DNA of 64,000 bases from Rhizobium sp. Q54 (GCA_945878875.1 CAMCUC010000001.1:1-64000), one strand, 5' to 3'; positions 36,047 to 44,980 are shown, counted from the stretch's first letter. Numbers and translations: made by a program. Notes: generated by a model from the letters alone, not told the origin.

Positions 36047-37336
36047 ATGAGTCGCTCGCGTATTGGTTGGGCTATGGGAACGGTCGCGCCCTGGTGCTTG
36101 GGGGTCGGCCTTGCTGCGACGACGCCGGTCAGCGCTGGCGTCGACATTGCGTCGGGCGGCACGATTGCGCCGCTCGGCTCCCTGCCCGCCTTTGCGCCGG
36201 GCATAATCCCGCTCGATCTGGCACCTGGAATTGGGGCGTCAGCGCGCAAGGCCATCAGGCTGAAGGGCGTTTACGCCAGCCTTGGCGAACCCGTGCGCGA
36301 GGCCCGCCTGAACCTTGGCGAACAGGACGATTTCCGAAGCCTCCCGCCGGACGAAATGGAGCCGCGCCTTGTGCTGAAGGAGAACGCCAGTCGTTTTCCC
36401 GAGCCCGACCGCGCCCGCAAAGGCGATCCCTTCATCGGCCTGCGCCCCACCTTTGACGCACGCATGCGCAGCAATGGCGGACTGAGCGCCTATCGCGCCT
36501 ATGAAATGACGTCCGGTGCCACTTATCTGGCTTTTGAGAGGCTTCAAGATTCCCTATCCCCGCTGGAGAGCCTTGAGGCTGCAAGCAGGCTCACGCCAGC
36601 CATCCAAAACGCGCCAGCGACAGCACGCACCGGCACCTCTCCCGGTTCCGCCGCGCCTGCCTTGAATTTGCGCGCGGGCGCGAATCTTCGGCGACTCGAC
36701 GGCTCAACGCCCCATGTACCGCGCGCAATCGCCATGACATCTACGACGCCCGCGCCGTTTGACCGCCGGATCGAAGTCATCCATGCGCCAACGCTTGTGC
36801 GTTTGCAGAACGAGCCCGCGCAAACCGCTGCGCCCCGGAGCGTCGCGCCTGTCGAGTCCACAAGCTCCGGCTTCATCGAGCCGCCCGCGGGCAAGCCCAA
36901 TTATTCCGCGCTGATCGGCGCAAACAGCGCCGAGCGTGAGCAAAAATGTCTGGCGGAAGCCATTTACTTTGAAGCCCGCAGCGAACCCGAAGCCGGGCAA
37001 GCCGCCGTGGCGCAAGTGGTGCTAAACCGCGTGCGCAGCGGCCTTTATCCCGACAGCGTTTGCGGCGTGGTGTACCAGAACCGCCATCGCTATATGGGCT
37101 GCCAGTTCTCCTTTGCGTGCGAGGGCAAATCGCTGCGCATCACCGAGGGCGAGCCGTGGCGCGTTGCCGTGCGCATCGCCAAAGAAGTGACCGAAGGGCG
37201 CACCTTCAACGCGGACGTCGGCGCCTCAACCCATTACCACGCAACCTATGTGCGCCCACGCTGGGCCTCGCGGCTGAAGAAGATGGACAAGATCGGCACG
37301 CATATTTTCTACAAGCTGCGGCCGGGGCAAACCTGA
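36047..37336 (+). CDS. Cell wall hydrolase, SleB family
   Basis: A 429-residue exported protein. The start at 36047 (MSRSRIGW) gives a signal-like hydrophobic N-terminus ending near VSAGVD. An earlier GTG at 35960 adds a Cys-rich, non-conserved stretch. The middle (about 40-310) is low in conservation. The C-terminal hydrolase_2 domain has LAEAIYFEARSEPEAGQAAV, VVLNRVRSG, CQFSFACEG and GASTHYHATYVRPRW, with the catalytic Glu in AEAIYFEAR. SleB-type enzymes are lytic transglycosylases first known from spore germination. In proteobacteria they act in cell-wall remodelling. Confidence 0.87.
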   Translation: MSRSRIGWAMGTVAPWCLGVGLAATTPVSAGVDIASGGTIAPLGSLPAFAPGIIPLDLAPGIGASARKAIRLKGVYASLGEPVREARLNLGEQDDFRSLPPDEMEPRLVLKENASRFPEPDRARKGDPFIGLRPTFDARMRSNGGLSAYRAYEMTSGATYLAFERLQDSLSPLESLEAASRLTPAIQNAPATARTGTSPGSAAPALNLRAGANLRRLDGSTPHVPRAIAMTSTTPAPFDRRIEVIHAPTLVRLQNEPAQTAAPRSVAPVESTSSGFIEPPAGKPNYSALIGANSAEREQKCLAEAIYFEARSEPEAGQAAVAQVVLNRVRSGLYPDSVCGVVYQNRHRYMGCQFSFACEGKSLRITEGEPWRVAVRIAKEVTEGRTFNADVGASTHYHATYVRPRWASRLKKMDKIGTHIFYKLRPGQT

Positions 37337-37340
37337 CAAG

Positions 37341-38147
37341 TCAGACTTGAGTCGCCACAGGCGCAATCGCGCGCCGGTACAGCCGCCACGTCGCATGGCC
37401 CAGAACGGGCAGCGCGACGAACAGGCCAAGAAACGCCGGCAGCGCAGCCGCAATCAAGATTATGACAATCGTCAGCGCCCAAGCCAGCATCGGCGCCGGG
37501 CTTTGCAGTACGGTCTGAACGCTGGCTATCATCGCGGTGATGAAATCAATCTCCCGGTCCAGCAGAAGCGGAAACGAGATCACGGTCAGCGAGAAAACGA
37601 TCGTCGCCATGATCGCGCCAATGAGATGGCCTACCGCCAAAAACATCAAGCCGTCGCTCGTCGTCAGCAGCACGTCGACGAAGGCGCCCATGGATTCAAA
37701 CGATTTGAACCCGAGGAACAGCGCCAGCAGGAGCCGCACCTGATACATCCACACGATGAAGGCGAAGATCGCCACGAACGCCATCCACGCAAATTCGCGC
37801 CCGCTCTGGGCAAACATCACGCCCAGCATGCCGCGCCATGTCGGCGCCTGCCCCGCCTCCAGCCGCGCGCTGATGTCATAAAGACCGGCGGCGAAAAACG
37901 GCCCCAGCAGCACGAAGCCCGCCGCCAGCGGATAGGCCAGATAACCCTTGCCCAGCCAGACGACGCTGGCGACAATTACCATGCCGCCCAGAGCAAAGAA
38001 CCCGCCCAGCGCCAGCCCCATCAGCGGCGCGCGCAAGAAATCGCGCCAGCCCTCAGCCAGCGCGCCAAAAACATCGGCGAAAGTCAGCGTGCGCACGATG
38101 GGGAAGGCGGGCGCGGCGGCAGCGGGAGATTGCGAAAATTGGGACAT
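37341..38147 (-). CDS. DUF2189 family membrane protein
   Basis: A 268-residue integral membrane protein with about six helices. The region FGALAEGWRDFLRAPLMGL, followed by YPLAAGFVLLGPFFAAGLYDISARLEAGQ, is the DUF2189 pattern. The function is unknown, though some members are annotated with cytochrome c oxidase subunit I-like helices. The ATG at 38147 (MSQFSQS) has AGGGGAAG upstream. An in-frame extension to 38522 runs antisense through the next gene and is not credible. It converges on the SleB gene with a four-base gap. Confidence 0.82.
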   Translation of the reverse strand: MSQFSQSPAAAAPAFPIVRTLTFADVFGALAEGWRDFLRAPLMGLALGGFFALGGMVIVASVVWLGKGYLAYPLAAGFVLLGPFFAAGLYDISARLEAGQAPTWRGMLGVMFAQSGREFAWMAFVAIFAFIVWMYQVRLLLALFLGFKSFESMGAFVDVLLTTSDGLMFLAVGHLIGAIMATIVFSLTVISFPLLLDREIDFITAMIASVQTVLQSPAPMLAWALTIVIILIAAALPAFLGLFVALPVLGHATWRLYRRAIAPVATQV

Positions 38148-38211
38148 GGCGCTTCCCCTGTTGATTTGCGCCTTTGATAACGCGCCGTCCAAACTAGCGC
38201 CGTGCGCAAGA

Positions 38212-39426
38212 TCAAAGCGCGCTTTGTCGCCTCGCGCGCATAATAGCAAGCGGAATGGCTGCCAATACGCCGAGCGAAGCGCTCGCAATGGTGACGAGCA
38301 CAATCGGCCAGATGGAGCCGTCCGCCAGCAATCCGTAGAGCTGCGCGAACAGGGCGCCCACGACATTTTGCACAAATACCCCAACGCCCGCAGCCGTTCC
38401 CGCAATGCGCGGAATGATGGCCATGGCGCCAGCCTGCCCATAGGGCAGCGACAGACCCTGCGCGCAAGTGATGAAAAAACAGGGAAGGAAAATCGCCGAC
38501 GGCGTAATATAGCCCGATACAAGAATGACCGATTGCGCCAGAACCGCCACCAGCGCGAGCGAGGAGCCCAGCAGCACCATCGTCTCGTTCGCTACGCGCC
38601 CGCCGATGCGGCTTGAGATGAAATTACCGGCGAAATAACCCAGCGGAAACGTCAGGAACCAGAGCCCGAACTCGGATGCAGGCCGATCAAGAGTCTCTTT
38701 CATCAAAAATGAGGCGGCGCTGGCCGCAACCAGAAAGGCGCCGGTGTTGAAGCCCGTCTGCAATACAAAACAAGTGAAGCGCAGGTGCGAGAACAGCTCG
38801 ACAAAATTGCGTGCCATACCCTGTTGCGGCGGCGCGCCCGCGCCTGCAGGGGGCTTTGTCTCATAGATCACGCGCCACGCGCCAAACGCGATCAGCGCGC
38901 CAGCGGCGACAGAGAACGCAAACACGCTGCGCCAGCCAAAACCATCGACCAGAAACCCGCCGACGATGGGCGCGATCATCGGCCCCAGCGTGTAAAACAT
39001 CGTGAGATAGGCGATGGCCTTCACCATCTGGTCAGGCCCGTAGGCGTCGCGCGCAATGGGGCGCACCAGCGCAGCACCCGCTCCGGCGCCAATCGCCTGC
39101 ACCAGCCGCCCCAAAACCAGCAGCTCGACATTGGGCGCAAACGCGCAGGCGATACCGCCAACCAGAAACAGGCAGAGCCCGGACAGAAGAACAGGGCGCC
39201 GCCCATGCCGATCCGACAGCGCGCCCCAGACCAGCGTGGAAAAGCCAAGCCCGAAAATCGAAACGCTGAAGGTGAGCTGGGCCATCGCGTTGCTCAGCTC
39301 AAGTCCGGCCTTCACGGCGGGAATCATTGGCAAATAAATATGGATCGCCAGCGGGCCAATCAGCGCGATGGAGGCGAGGCAAAGAGCAAACAAACGACCA
39401 GGCTGACGGGACATGTTTGCAGCCAT
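38212..39426 (-). CDS. Bcr/CflA family multidrug efflux MFS transporter
   Basis: A 404-residue Major Facilitator with twelve helices. The DHA1-type motif A appears as GALSDRHGRRPVLL after helix 2 and motif C as GPMIAPIVGGFLVD. The early motif D-like sequence is HIYLPMIPAV. These are typical of the Bcr/CflA group that exports bicyclomycin, chloramphenicol and other drugs by proton antiport. The start at 39426 (MAANMSRQ) has an alternative four codons in. It lies upstream of the DUF2189 gene on the same strand. Confidence 0.9.
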   Translation of the reverse strand: MAANMSRQPGRLFALCLASIALIGPLAIHIYLPMIPAVKAGLELSNAMAQLTFSVSIFGLGFSTLVWGALSDRHGRRPVLLSGLCLFLVGGIACAFAPNVELLVLGRLVQAIGAGAGAALVRPIARDAYGPDQMVKAIAYLTMFYTLGPMIAPIVGGFLVDGFGWRSVFAFSVAAGALIAFGAWRVIYETKPPAGAGAPPQQGMARNFVELFSHLRFTCFVLQTGFNTGAFLVAASAASFLMKETLDRPASEFGLWFLTFPLGYFAGNFISSRIGGRVANETMVLLGSSLALVAVLAQSVILVSGYITPSAIFLPCFFITCAQGLSLPYGQAGAMAIIPRIAGTAAGVGVFVQNVVGALFAQLYGLLADGSIWPIVLVTIASASLGVLAAIPLAIMRARRQSAL

Positions 39427-39566
39427 AACAGAGCGCCCTAGCTACTCCAATGGAAAGCGCACAATCTCGATCGCACGCGTGGCTTTGTGGGCCGCCAGAG
39501 CGCGCGAGGCTGCGCGGTCCAAAGGGGCGCGTTTCCTTCGCGCCAATCAGGGATTATGTTGTGGCC

Positions 39567-40976
39567 ATGACAGACTCAAACGCCCCGCTTCTTGCCGCGC
39601 TCAAGACGATCGTCGGCGAGCGCTATGTATTGGCCGAGCCGCTCGACGCCGCGCCCTATCTGGCAGAGCCGCGCGAATTGTTTCATGGCAAGGCGGCCTG
39701 CGTGGTGCGCCCGGGATCAACGGCGGAGGTCGCCGCTATTTTGAAACTGTGCAACGAGCGCGGCGTTTGCGTCGTCCCGCAAGGCGGCAATACCGGGCTG
39801 GTTGGCGGGCAGATCCCCGGCCAGAGCGGGCACGAGGTGCTGATCTCGCTCAAGCGCATGGACAACGTGCGCGAGGTCGACCGCGAGTCCATGACCATGA
39901 TCGTCGAGGCCGGACTGACGCTGGCGCGCGTGCAGGAAGAGGCGGAAAAAGCAGGCGCGCTGTTCCCGCTGTCGCTGGCCGCTGAAGGCTCCTGCACCAT
40001 CGGCGGCAATCTGGCCACCAATGCGGGCGGCACTGCGGTGCTCGCCTACGGCAATGCGCGCGATCTTGTGACGGGGCTCGAAGTGGTGCTGGCTGACGGG
40101 CGCATTTTGTCAAACTTGTCGAAGCTCAAGAAAGACAATACCGGCTATGATTTGAAGCATCTCTTCATGGGCTCGGAAGGCACGTTAGGAATTATCACTG
40201 CGGCAGTTGTGAAACTCTTCCCCCGCCCGCACGCGATGGAGACCGCTTTCATCGGCGTGAAATCGCCGCGCGAGGCTTTGGCGCTTTTGAATTTAGCGCA
40301 AGAGCTGGCAGGCGGCGCCGTGAAGACGTTCGAAATCATGCCGCGCTTCGGGCTGGAGATCGTGCTGCGCCACGGCTCCAACGTGCGCGATCCGCTGGGC
40401 GCGCCGCACCCCTGGTATGTGCTGCTGGAAATCGGCGCGCAAGACGATAGCGGCCAGACCATCATGAGCGTGCTTGAGGCCGCGATGGTGCGCGAACTCA
40501 TCAACGACGCCACCATCGCCGCCACTCTGGAGCAGCGCAAGGATTTCTGGCGCCTGCGCGAACTGATGTCGGAAATGCAGAAGATGGAAGGCGGCTCGAT
40601 CAAGCACGACGTATCTGTGCCGGTGGCCAAAGTGCCGGAGTTTCTGGCGGAAGTGGTTGTCGCTATTGAAGCCTTCATGCCCGGCGCCCGCCCCGTGCCG
40701 TTCGGCCATCTGGGCGACGGCAACATTCATTGCAACGTCACGCAGCCCGTGGGCATGGACAAGCAGGCCTTTCTGGATCGCTGGTATGAAATGAACGACG
40801 TCGTGCATTCCATCGTCACGCGCATGAACGGCTCGATATCAGCCGAACACGGAATAGGCACATTAAAGCGCGACCTCCTGCCGGGCGTGAAAGACGCGGT
40901 CGCCATGGACGTGATGCGTGCGATCAAAAAAGCGCTGGACCCGAAGGGGATTTTGAATCCGGGGAAGGTGCTTTAG
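39567..40976 (+). CDS. FAD-binding oxidoreductase (D-2-hydroxyacid/D-2-hydroxyglutarate dehydrogenase type)
   Basis: A 469-residue flavoenzyme with the PCMH-type FAD domain (VVPQGGNTGLVGGQIP at about 77, GSCTIGGNLATNAGGTAVLAYG at about 137-158, FMGSEGTLGIITAAVVKLFP at about 200) and a C-terminal FAD-oxidase domain with FGHLGDGNIHCNV (about 377) and the ending AEHGIG...KALDPKGILNPGKV. This matches the D-lactate/D-2-hydroxyglutarate dehydrogenase group that passes electrons to ETF or quinone. An ETF-QO is encoded at 7868. The exact hydroxyacid is unknown. The start at 39567 (MTDSN) is preferred over 39450 because conservation begins there. Confidence 0.9.
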   Translation: MTDSNAPLLAALKTIVGERYVLAEPLDAAPYLAEPRELFHGKAACVVRPGSTAEVAAILKLCNERGVCVVPQGGNTGLVGGQIPGQSGHEVLISLKRMDNVREVDRESMTMIVEAGLTLARVQEEAEKAGALFPLSLAAEGSCTIGGNLATNAGGTAVLAYGNARDLVTGLEVVLADGRILSNLSKLKKDNTGYDLKHLFMGSEGTLGIITAAVVKLFPRPHAMETAFIGVKSPREALALLNLAQELAGGAVKTFEIMPRFGLEIVLRHGSNVRDPLGAPHPWYVLLEIGAQDDSGQTIMSVLEAAMVRELINDATIAATLEQRKDFWRLRELMSEMQKMEGGSIKHDVSVPVAKVPEFLAEVVVAIEAFMPGARPVPFGHLGDGNIHCNVTQPVGMDKQAFLDRWYEMNDVVHSIVTRMNGSISAEHGIGTLKRDLLPGVKDAVAMDVMRAIKKALDPKGILNPGKVL

Positions 40977-41006
40977 GGGAGAGTGGGGAGCGGCTTGCTC
41001 CGCCCC

Positions 41007-41633
41007 CTATTGCGTCGCCCACATGACGCGCGCCATCCACGCGATCTGGTCGAGATCGAAGCTGCGGTCGGGGTGTTCGGCGTTCAGCGATTTCAGCTCC
41101 AGCGTGCGCGCGGTTTTGCGCTTCAGCCCTTTGGCCAGCACTTCGCCTTCTTTCGTTTTCACCACCACCCGGTCGCCCCGGCGTACGGAGCTGGCCGGGG
41201 AAACGATGATCACGTCGCCGTCGCGATAAAGCGGCTGCATGGAATCGCCGGAAATCTCCAGCGCATAGGCGTTCTCGTCAACCACATTGGGAAACGCGAT
41301 CTCCTCCCAGCCGCCGCCGACGGGAAACCCCGCGTCGTCGAAAAAGCCGCCGCTGCCAGCTTGCGCCAGTCCGATCAGCGGAATCCGCTGCGCCCGCTCC
41401 GTGCCGCCGCCCATCAAAGCCACAAATTCGTCCAGCCCGGCGCCGGTGGCCTCCAGAATTTTGGCGATTGATTCGGTTGAAGGCCAGCGAAGCCTGCCAT
41501 CGCCGCCGCGTCGCTTCGAGCGGTTGAACGTCGTGGCGTCAAGCCCGGCTTTGCGCGCCAGCCCGGAGGCGGTCATGCCGTGGCGCTCGGCCAGCGCATC
41601 AACAGCGGACCACACCTGATCGTGAGACAGCAT
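41007..41633 (-). CDS. XRE/S24 family transcriptional regulator (LexA/CI-like)
   Basis: A 208-residue protein with an N-terminal helix-turn-helix (ASGLARKAGLDATTFNRSKR, about 22-41) and a C-terminal S24 peptidase domain. Ser131 in GDSMQPLYRDGD and Lys168 in EVLAKGL are 37 residues apart, as in LexA, and an Ala92-Gly93 bond fits a self-cleavage site. This suggests a repressor inactivated by RecA-stimulated autoproteolysis, although phage-like regulation is not required. No phage genes are nearby. It is divergent from DUF952-pyrD across an AT-rich region with a palindrome. Targets are unknown. Confidence 0.9.
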   Translation of the reverse strand: MLSHDQVWSAVDALAERHGMTASGLARKAGLDATTFNRSKRRGGDGRLRWPSTESIAKILEATGAGLDEFVALMGGGTERAQRIPLIGLAQAGSGGFFDDAGFPVGGGWEEIAFPNVVDENAYALEISGDSMQPLYRDGDVIIVSPASSVRRGDRVVVKTKEGEVLAKGLKRKTARTLELKSLNAEHPDRSFDLDQIAWMARVMWATQ

Positions 41634-41684
41634 GCGTCCTCCGCAGCAGAAAATGAAACATGTCCTGTGATTAGGTTTTTATAC

Positions 41685-41705
41685 CTTGCACCAATTTAAC
41701 GCAAG
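41685..41705. promoter_or_regulatory. Candidate operator between S24 repressor and DUF952-pyrD
   Basis: CTTGC-N11-GCAAG is a perfect 5-bp inverted repeat in a noticeably AT-rich stretch that also holds AGGT-N6-ACCT at 41673-41686. It sits 52-72 bases upstream of the repressor start and about 70 bases before the DUF952 start. It could be bound by the repressor itself. Confidence 0.3.
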
Positions 41706-41774
41706 CCAGACTTTACAGCTCATCAATTGCCGCATGGCGCGCGCCCCTGTACGGTCGCGCAAACGGAGATTCAC

Positions 41775-42116
41775 GTGACTTTGATTTACAAAATCGCCTC
41801 GCAGGACGAATGGGCCGCTGCGCTCGCCAGCGGACAATTCGACGGCGCGCCCATTGATCTGGCTGACGGCTACATACATTTCTCAACGGCCGAGCAGGCG
41901 CAGGAAACGGCGGCAAAGCATTTTGCCGGGCGCGACGGGCTGCTGCTGATCGCGCTTGAAGAAGCCCTTCTGGGAGAGGCGCTGAAATGGGAGCCCTCGC
42001 GCGGCGGGCAATTATTTCCTCATCTCTACCGGCCGTTTCTTACGGACGAAGTATTGTGGGCAAGGCCCCTGCCGCTTCGCGCAGACGGCTCGCATGATTT
42101 TGAAGGCCTGACGTAA
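41775..42116 (+). CDS. DUF952 domain protein
   Basis: A 113-residue protein with the DUF952 pattern: IYKIASQDEWAAALASGQF near the start, then DGYIHFSTAEQAQETAAKHF and the ending region FPHLYRPF. The fold is related to glutathione-S-transferase-associated or ADP-ribosyl-type small domains. The function is unknown. The start is a GTG at 41775 with GGAG seven bases upstream. Its stop overlaps the pyrD start by one base (TAATG), so it is co-translated with pyrD, a pairing I recall as common in alphaproteobacteria. Confidence 0.82.
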   Translation: MTLIYKIASQDEWAAALASGQFDGAPIDLADGYIHFSTAEQAQETAAKHFAGRDGLLLIALEEALLGEALKWEPSRGGQLFPHLYRPFLTDEVLWARPLPLRADGSHDFEGLT

Positions 42117-43192
42117 TGATGCGTTTTCTTGGCGCGCTGTCGCGCCCGTTCCTGTTCGCGATGGACCCGGAGGACGCGCACGCGGCCACCATCAAGGCGC
42201 TGCGTTTGACGCCCCTGCCCGCAGCCGCGCCCGCCGACGAGCGGCTCGCCTCAAATGTGTTTGGCCTGCGGTTTCCCAATCCCGTCGGCATGGCGGCTGG
42301 CTTTGACAAAGGCGCGGACGTACCTGGCACCCTACTGCGACTTGGATTCGGCTTTGTGGAAATCGGCACCGTGACGCCTGCGCCCCAGCCGGGCAATCCG
42401 CGCCCGCGCCTGTTCCGCCTGGTGGAGGACGAGGCGGTCGTCAATCGCTTCGGCTTCAACAGCGAGGGCCATGAGGTGGTGCATGACCGCTTGCGCAAAC
42501 GCGCTGGCCCCAAGGGCATTATCGGCGTCAACGTCGGCGCCAACAAGGATGCGTTTGACCGCGCCGCCGATTACGTGTCGGGCATCGCTGCATTTGCGGA
42601 TGTGGCCAGCTATTTCACCGTCAACATTTCCTCGCCCAACACGCCGGGCCTGCGCGATCTGCAACAGCGGGCGGCGCTCGACGATCTGCTGGCGCGCGTG
42701 CTCGACGCCCGCGATCGTTCGCACGAACGCTATGGCCGCAAGCCGGTGCTCCTGAAAATCGCGCCCGATCTTGACGAGGCTGAACTTGACGACATCGTGG
42801 CCGTTTCCCGCGCGCGCGGGATCGACGGGATGATCGTCTCCAACACCACAATCACGCGCTCGCCGCTGCTGATTTCGCCGCAAGCGCGCGAAAGCGGCGG
42901 GTTGTCGGGAAAGCCTTTGTTTGCAGCCTCAACCCGTATTCTGGCGCAAGCGTATCAGCGCGTGGAAGGACAATTCCCGCTGGTTGGAGTCGGCGGCGTG
43001 CAGGATGCGGAGACCGCGTTCTCGAAACTTGAGGCGGGCGCCTCGCTGATCCAGCTTTATTCGGCGCTTGTTTATCATGGTCCGAACCTTGTGGCCGAGA
43101 TCAACAAGGGATTGGCGCAGCGGCTGGAGGCCGAAGGCCTGGCCGATTTGTCATCGGTCATCGGCCGCAAGGCGGACCAATGGGCGGCATGA
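42116..43192 (+). CDS. pyrD: Dihydroorotate dehydrogenase (quinone), class 2
   Basis: A 358-residue membrane-associated FMN enzyme that oxidises dihydroorotate to orotate in pyrimidine synthesis and passes electrons to ubiquinone. The class 2 amphipathic N-terminus (FLGALSRPFLFAMDPEDAHA) is present. The FMN and substrate motifs include GMAAGFDKGADVP, NRFGFNSEGHE, NISSPNTPGLRDLQ with the catalytic Ser, and NTTITRSPLL. The start is ATG-ATG at 42116, overlapping the DUF952 stop. Length is normal for class 2. Confidence 0.97.
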   Translation: MMRFLGALSRPFLFAMDPEDAHAATIKALRLTPLPAAAPADERLASNVFGLRFPNPVGMAAGFDKGADVPGTLLRLGFGFVEIGTVTPAPQPGNPRPRLFRLVEDEAVVNRFGFNSEGHEVVHDRLRKRAGPKGIIGVNVGANKDAFDRAADYVSGIAAFADVASYFTVNISSPNTPGLRDLQQRAALDDLLARVLDARDRSHERYGRKPVLLKIAPDLDEAELDDIVAVSRARGIDGMIVSNTTITRSPLLISPQARESGGLSGKPLFAASTRILAQAYQRVEGQFPLVGVGGVQDAETAFSKLEAGASLIQLYSALVYHGPNLVAEINKGLAQRLEAEGLADLSSVIGRKADQWAA

Positions 43193-43222
43193 TTCGCCCG
43201 TCCTGAGCCGCCCACATCAGCC

Positions 43223-43597
43223 CTATTTGCGGAAGTTCAGCAGCCGCAGCACAAACCAGATCGGCAGCACGATCACGGCCCCCGCCAGTATGTAGGCCAG
43301 AACCTCGCGCACGGCGTCAAAGCCCTGCATCCAGATATCGTAGAAAAACCGCTCCACAGAGCGGAAAATATCCGCCGGGTGAATATCAAGCCACATCAGC
43401 AAAGCGCCGACGATCAACGAAATCACGATCAGCCGCACCATCACCGCCAGTGGCGTGCCGCCGAGAAAGCGCTCCAGCGCAGGCTCTCCGGGCGTCGCAT
43501 GGGCGCGCGCGCTCTGGCTGGATTCTTGCCAGCGCGCATCCTCCCAACCCTTCGGACGGGAGTCTTGCGGGCCATTTGCATCAAGTCGTTCAGTCAT
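43223..43597 (-). CDS. DUF6460 domain membrane protein
   Basis: A 124-residue protein with a polar N-terminus of about 45 residues and two hydrophobic helices (MVRLIVISLIVGALLMWLDI and YILAGAVIVLPIWFVLRLL) separated by an amphipathic stretch with HPADIFRSVE. It matches the DUF6460 family known from Hyphomicrobiales. The function is unknown. It converges on pyrD. Its start at 43597 lies 33 bases downstream of the stop of another small gene on the same strand, so the two may share a transcript. Confidence 0.72.
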   Translation of the reverse strand: MTERLDANGPQDSRPKGWEDARWQESSQSARAHATPGEPALERFLGGTPLAVMVRLIVISLIVGALLMWLDIHPADIFRSVERFFYDIWMQGFDAVREVLAYILAGAVIVLPIWFVLRLLNFRK

Positions 43598-43630
43598 GAC
43601 CGCTGCTTTCTGATTTGTTGAACGCGGCTG

Positions 43631-44077
43631 CTAAAGCCGCTCGCCCGGCGGAGTCTCGTCCCGCACCGCGCGCATCATGCGGCGCATGAATGTTTCCATC
43701 CAGCCGATAGCGCGGTTGACCTCCTCGTCGGAGGGGAGCGCATTACGCAGCCGTGCGGACGGCGACTGACCGGTAGCCGCCGCCAGCTTTGCGCGCAAGT
43801 CCACGTTGTCTTTGGCCAACCGTTCGATCTCGGCGTCGAGCGCCGCGCGCTCGTCGGCTCCCGCCCTGCATTGCACGCCCTCTTTTAAGGCGGTGCAATG
43901 GGATACGACGCCCGTGCGCGTGTCCAGCCGGACAAAGCCATCCGCCGTTGGCTGCATGGAGAATCGCCCGTCGCGCGGCGGCTCTGGTGCGCTCTCTTGC
44001 GCATGCAAATGCGGGGCGCCCGATTGCAAGGCAAGCGCCAGCGTGAATATCGCGAAAGAGTTTGCAAGCCGCTTCAT
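43631..44077 (-). CDS. Exported coiled-coil protein of unknown function
   Basis: A 148-residue protein with a signal peptide (LANSFAIFTLALALQSG then LHAQE) and a mature part with two cysteines (SHCTALKEGVQCRAG) that could pair. A likely coiled coil follows (ERAALDAEIERLAKDNVDLR). I do not recognise the family. The ATG at 44077 has GGAGG five bases upstream, and the in-frame extension to 44134 weakens the signal peptide. It lies between the LuxR response regulator and the DUF6460 gene, all minus strand. Confidence 0.7.
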   Translation of the reverse strand: MKRLANSFAIFTLALALQSGAPHLHAQESAPEPPRDGRFSMQPTADGFVRLDTRTGVVSHCTALKEGVQCRAGADERAALDAEIERLAKDNVDLRAKLAAATGQSPSARLRNALPSDEEVNRAIGWMETFMRRMMRAVRDETPPGERL

Positions 44078-44155
44078 ATCCGCCTCCACAAGGTGCGACG
44101 CAAACTCAATGCGCCGCAGACACGGCGAAAACACGGCAGAGGTTTAAGTTCCCTT

Positions 44156-44836
44156 TTAGCCCGGCGCAGACTCGCCAGCGTTTGCGCCCTTCCACTGGCC
44201 GGCCTCAATCTTGGAGGCAACGATCACCGCCTGCGTGCGGCTGTCGACGCCAAGTTTCTGCAAGATAGCCGACACATGCGCCTTTACGGTTGCTTCCGAA
44301 ACGGTGAGTTCATAGGCGATCTGCTTGTTTAGCAATCCCTCGGACAGCATCATCAGCACCCGCACCTGCTGGGGCGTGAGGGAGGCGAGACGGCGCACGA
44401 TATCCACAGTTTCTTTATCAGCGGGCGCCGCAAGATCGACGTCGGGCGGCGTCCAGGTGCGCCCTGCAAGCACAGCGCGAATGCCGGCGCGCATGTCCTC
44501 AATGTCGGTGGTTTTCGGGATATATCCCGATGCGCCAAAATCAATGCAGCGCCGAATGACCGTGCGATCCTCATTGCCCGAGACGACAACCACGGGAACG
44601 TCGGGATGCTGCGCGCGCAAATACATCAGCCCAGAAAAGCCGCGCACGCCCGGCATGGAGAGATCCAGCAAAACGAGGTCGGCGTCAGGCGCTTGCGAAA
44701 GCGTTGCGCTCAATTGCTCAAGGTCGCCGCATTCCAGAATGCGCGCCCCCTCAACAGCCCCAGCCACGGCCTCGCGCAAGGCACCGCGCACCAGAGGATG
44801 ATCATCGGCGATCACAATAGTTGTTGATTGGCTCAA
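44156..44836 (-). CDS. LuxR/NarL-type two-component response regulator
   Basis: A 226-residue regulator. The receiver domain has the acidic pair in IVIADDHPLVRG, the phosphorylated Asp58 in DLVLLDLSMPG and the Lys in GYIPKTTD. The C-terminal helix-turn-helix (LTPQQVRVLMMLSEGLLNKQIAYELTV region) ends with VKAHVSAILQKLGV. It is divergent from an SSS-family transporter, and three 12-bp direct repeats lie between them. The hybrid SSS-kinase at 61047 in the same window is a candidate partner, but pairing is inferred only from the shared transporter theme. Confidence 0.93.
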   Translation of the reverse strand: MSQSTTIVIADDHPLVRGALREAVAGAVEGARILECGDLEQLSATLSQAPDADLVLLDLSMPGVRGFSGLMYLRAQHPDVPVVVVSGNEDRTVIRRCIDFGASGYIPKTTDIEDMRAGIRAVLAGRTWTPPDVDLAAPADKETVDIVRRLASLTPQQVRVLMMLSEGLLNKQIAYELTVSEATVKAHVSAILQKLGVDSRTQAVIVASKIEAGQWKGANAGESAPG

Positions 44837-44937
44837 AACACGCCCCCTCCAACGTCAAAAGGCCGCCTCAGAATATGGGCTCGCCTTTGCTTTTATCGAC
44901 GCATTGCTATTCTTGTCCTTCCGGACGGCCTGCGCAA

Positions 44938-44980
44938 GGCGTCCTGTAGTCAGGGCATCCTGTAGCGTGGCGTCCTGTGG
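44938..44980. promoter_or_regulatory. Three 12-bp direct repeats, candidate regulator binding sites
   Basis: GGCGTCCTGTAG (44938), GGCATCCTGTAG (44954) and GGCGTCCTGTGG (44969) are direct repeats with starts 16 and 15 bases apart, differing at one or two positions. They lie in the intergenic region between the divergent response regulator and the SSS transporter, 30-72 bases upstream of the transporter start. The spacing is not an exact helical turn. They are candidates for binding by the LuxR-type regulator. Confidence 0.5.

Noticed and set aside
41007-41633. S24 repressor as a sign of a prophage
   Set aside because: No integrase, structural or lysis genes flank it, and its neighbours are housekeeping.
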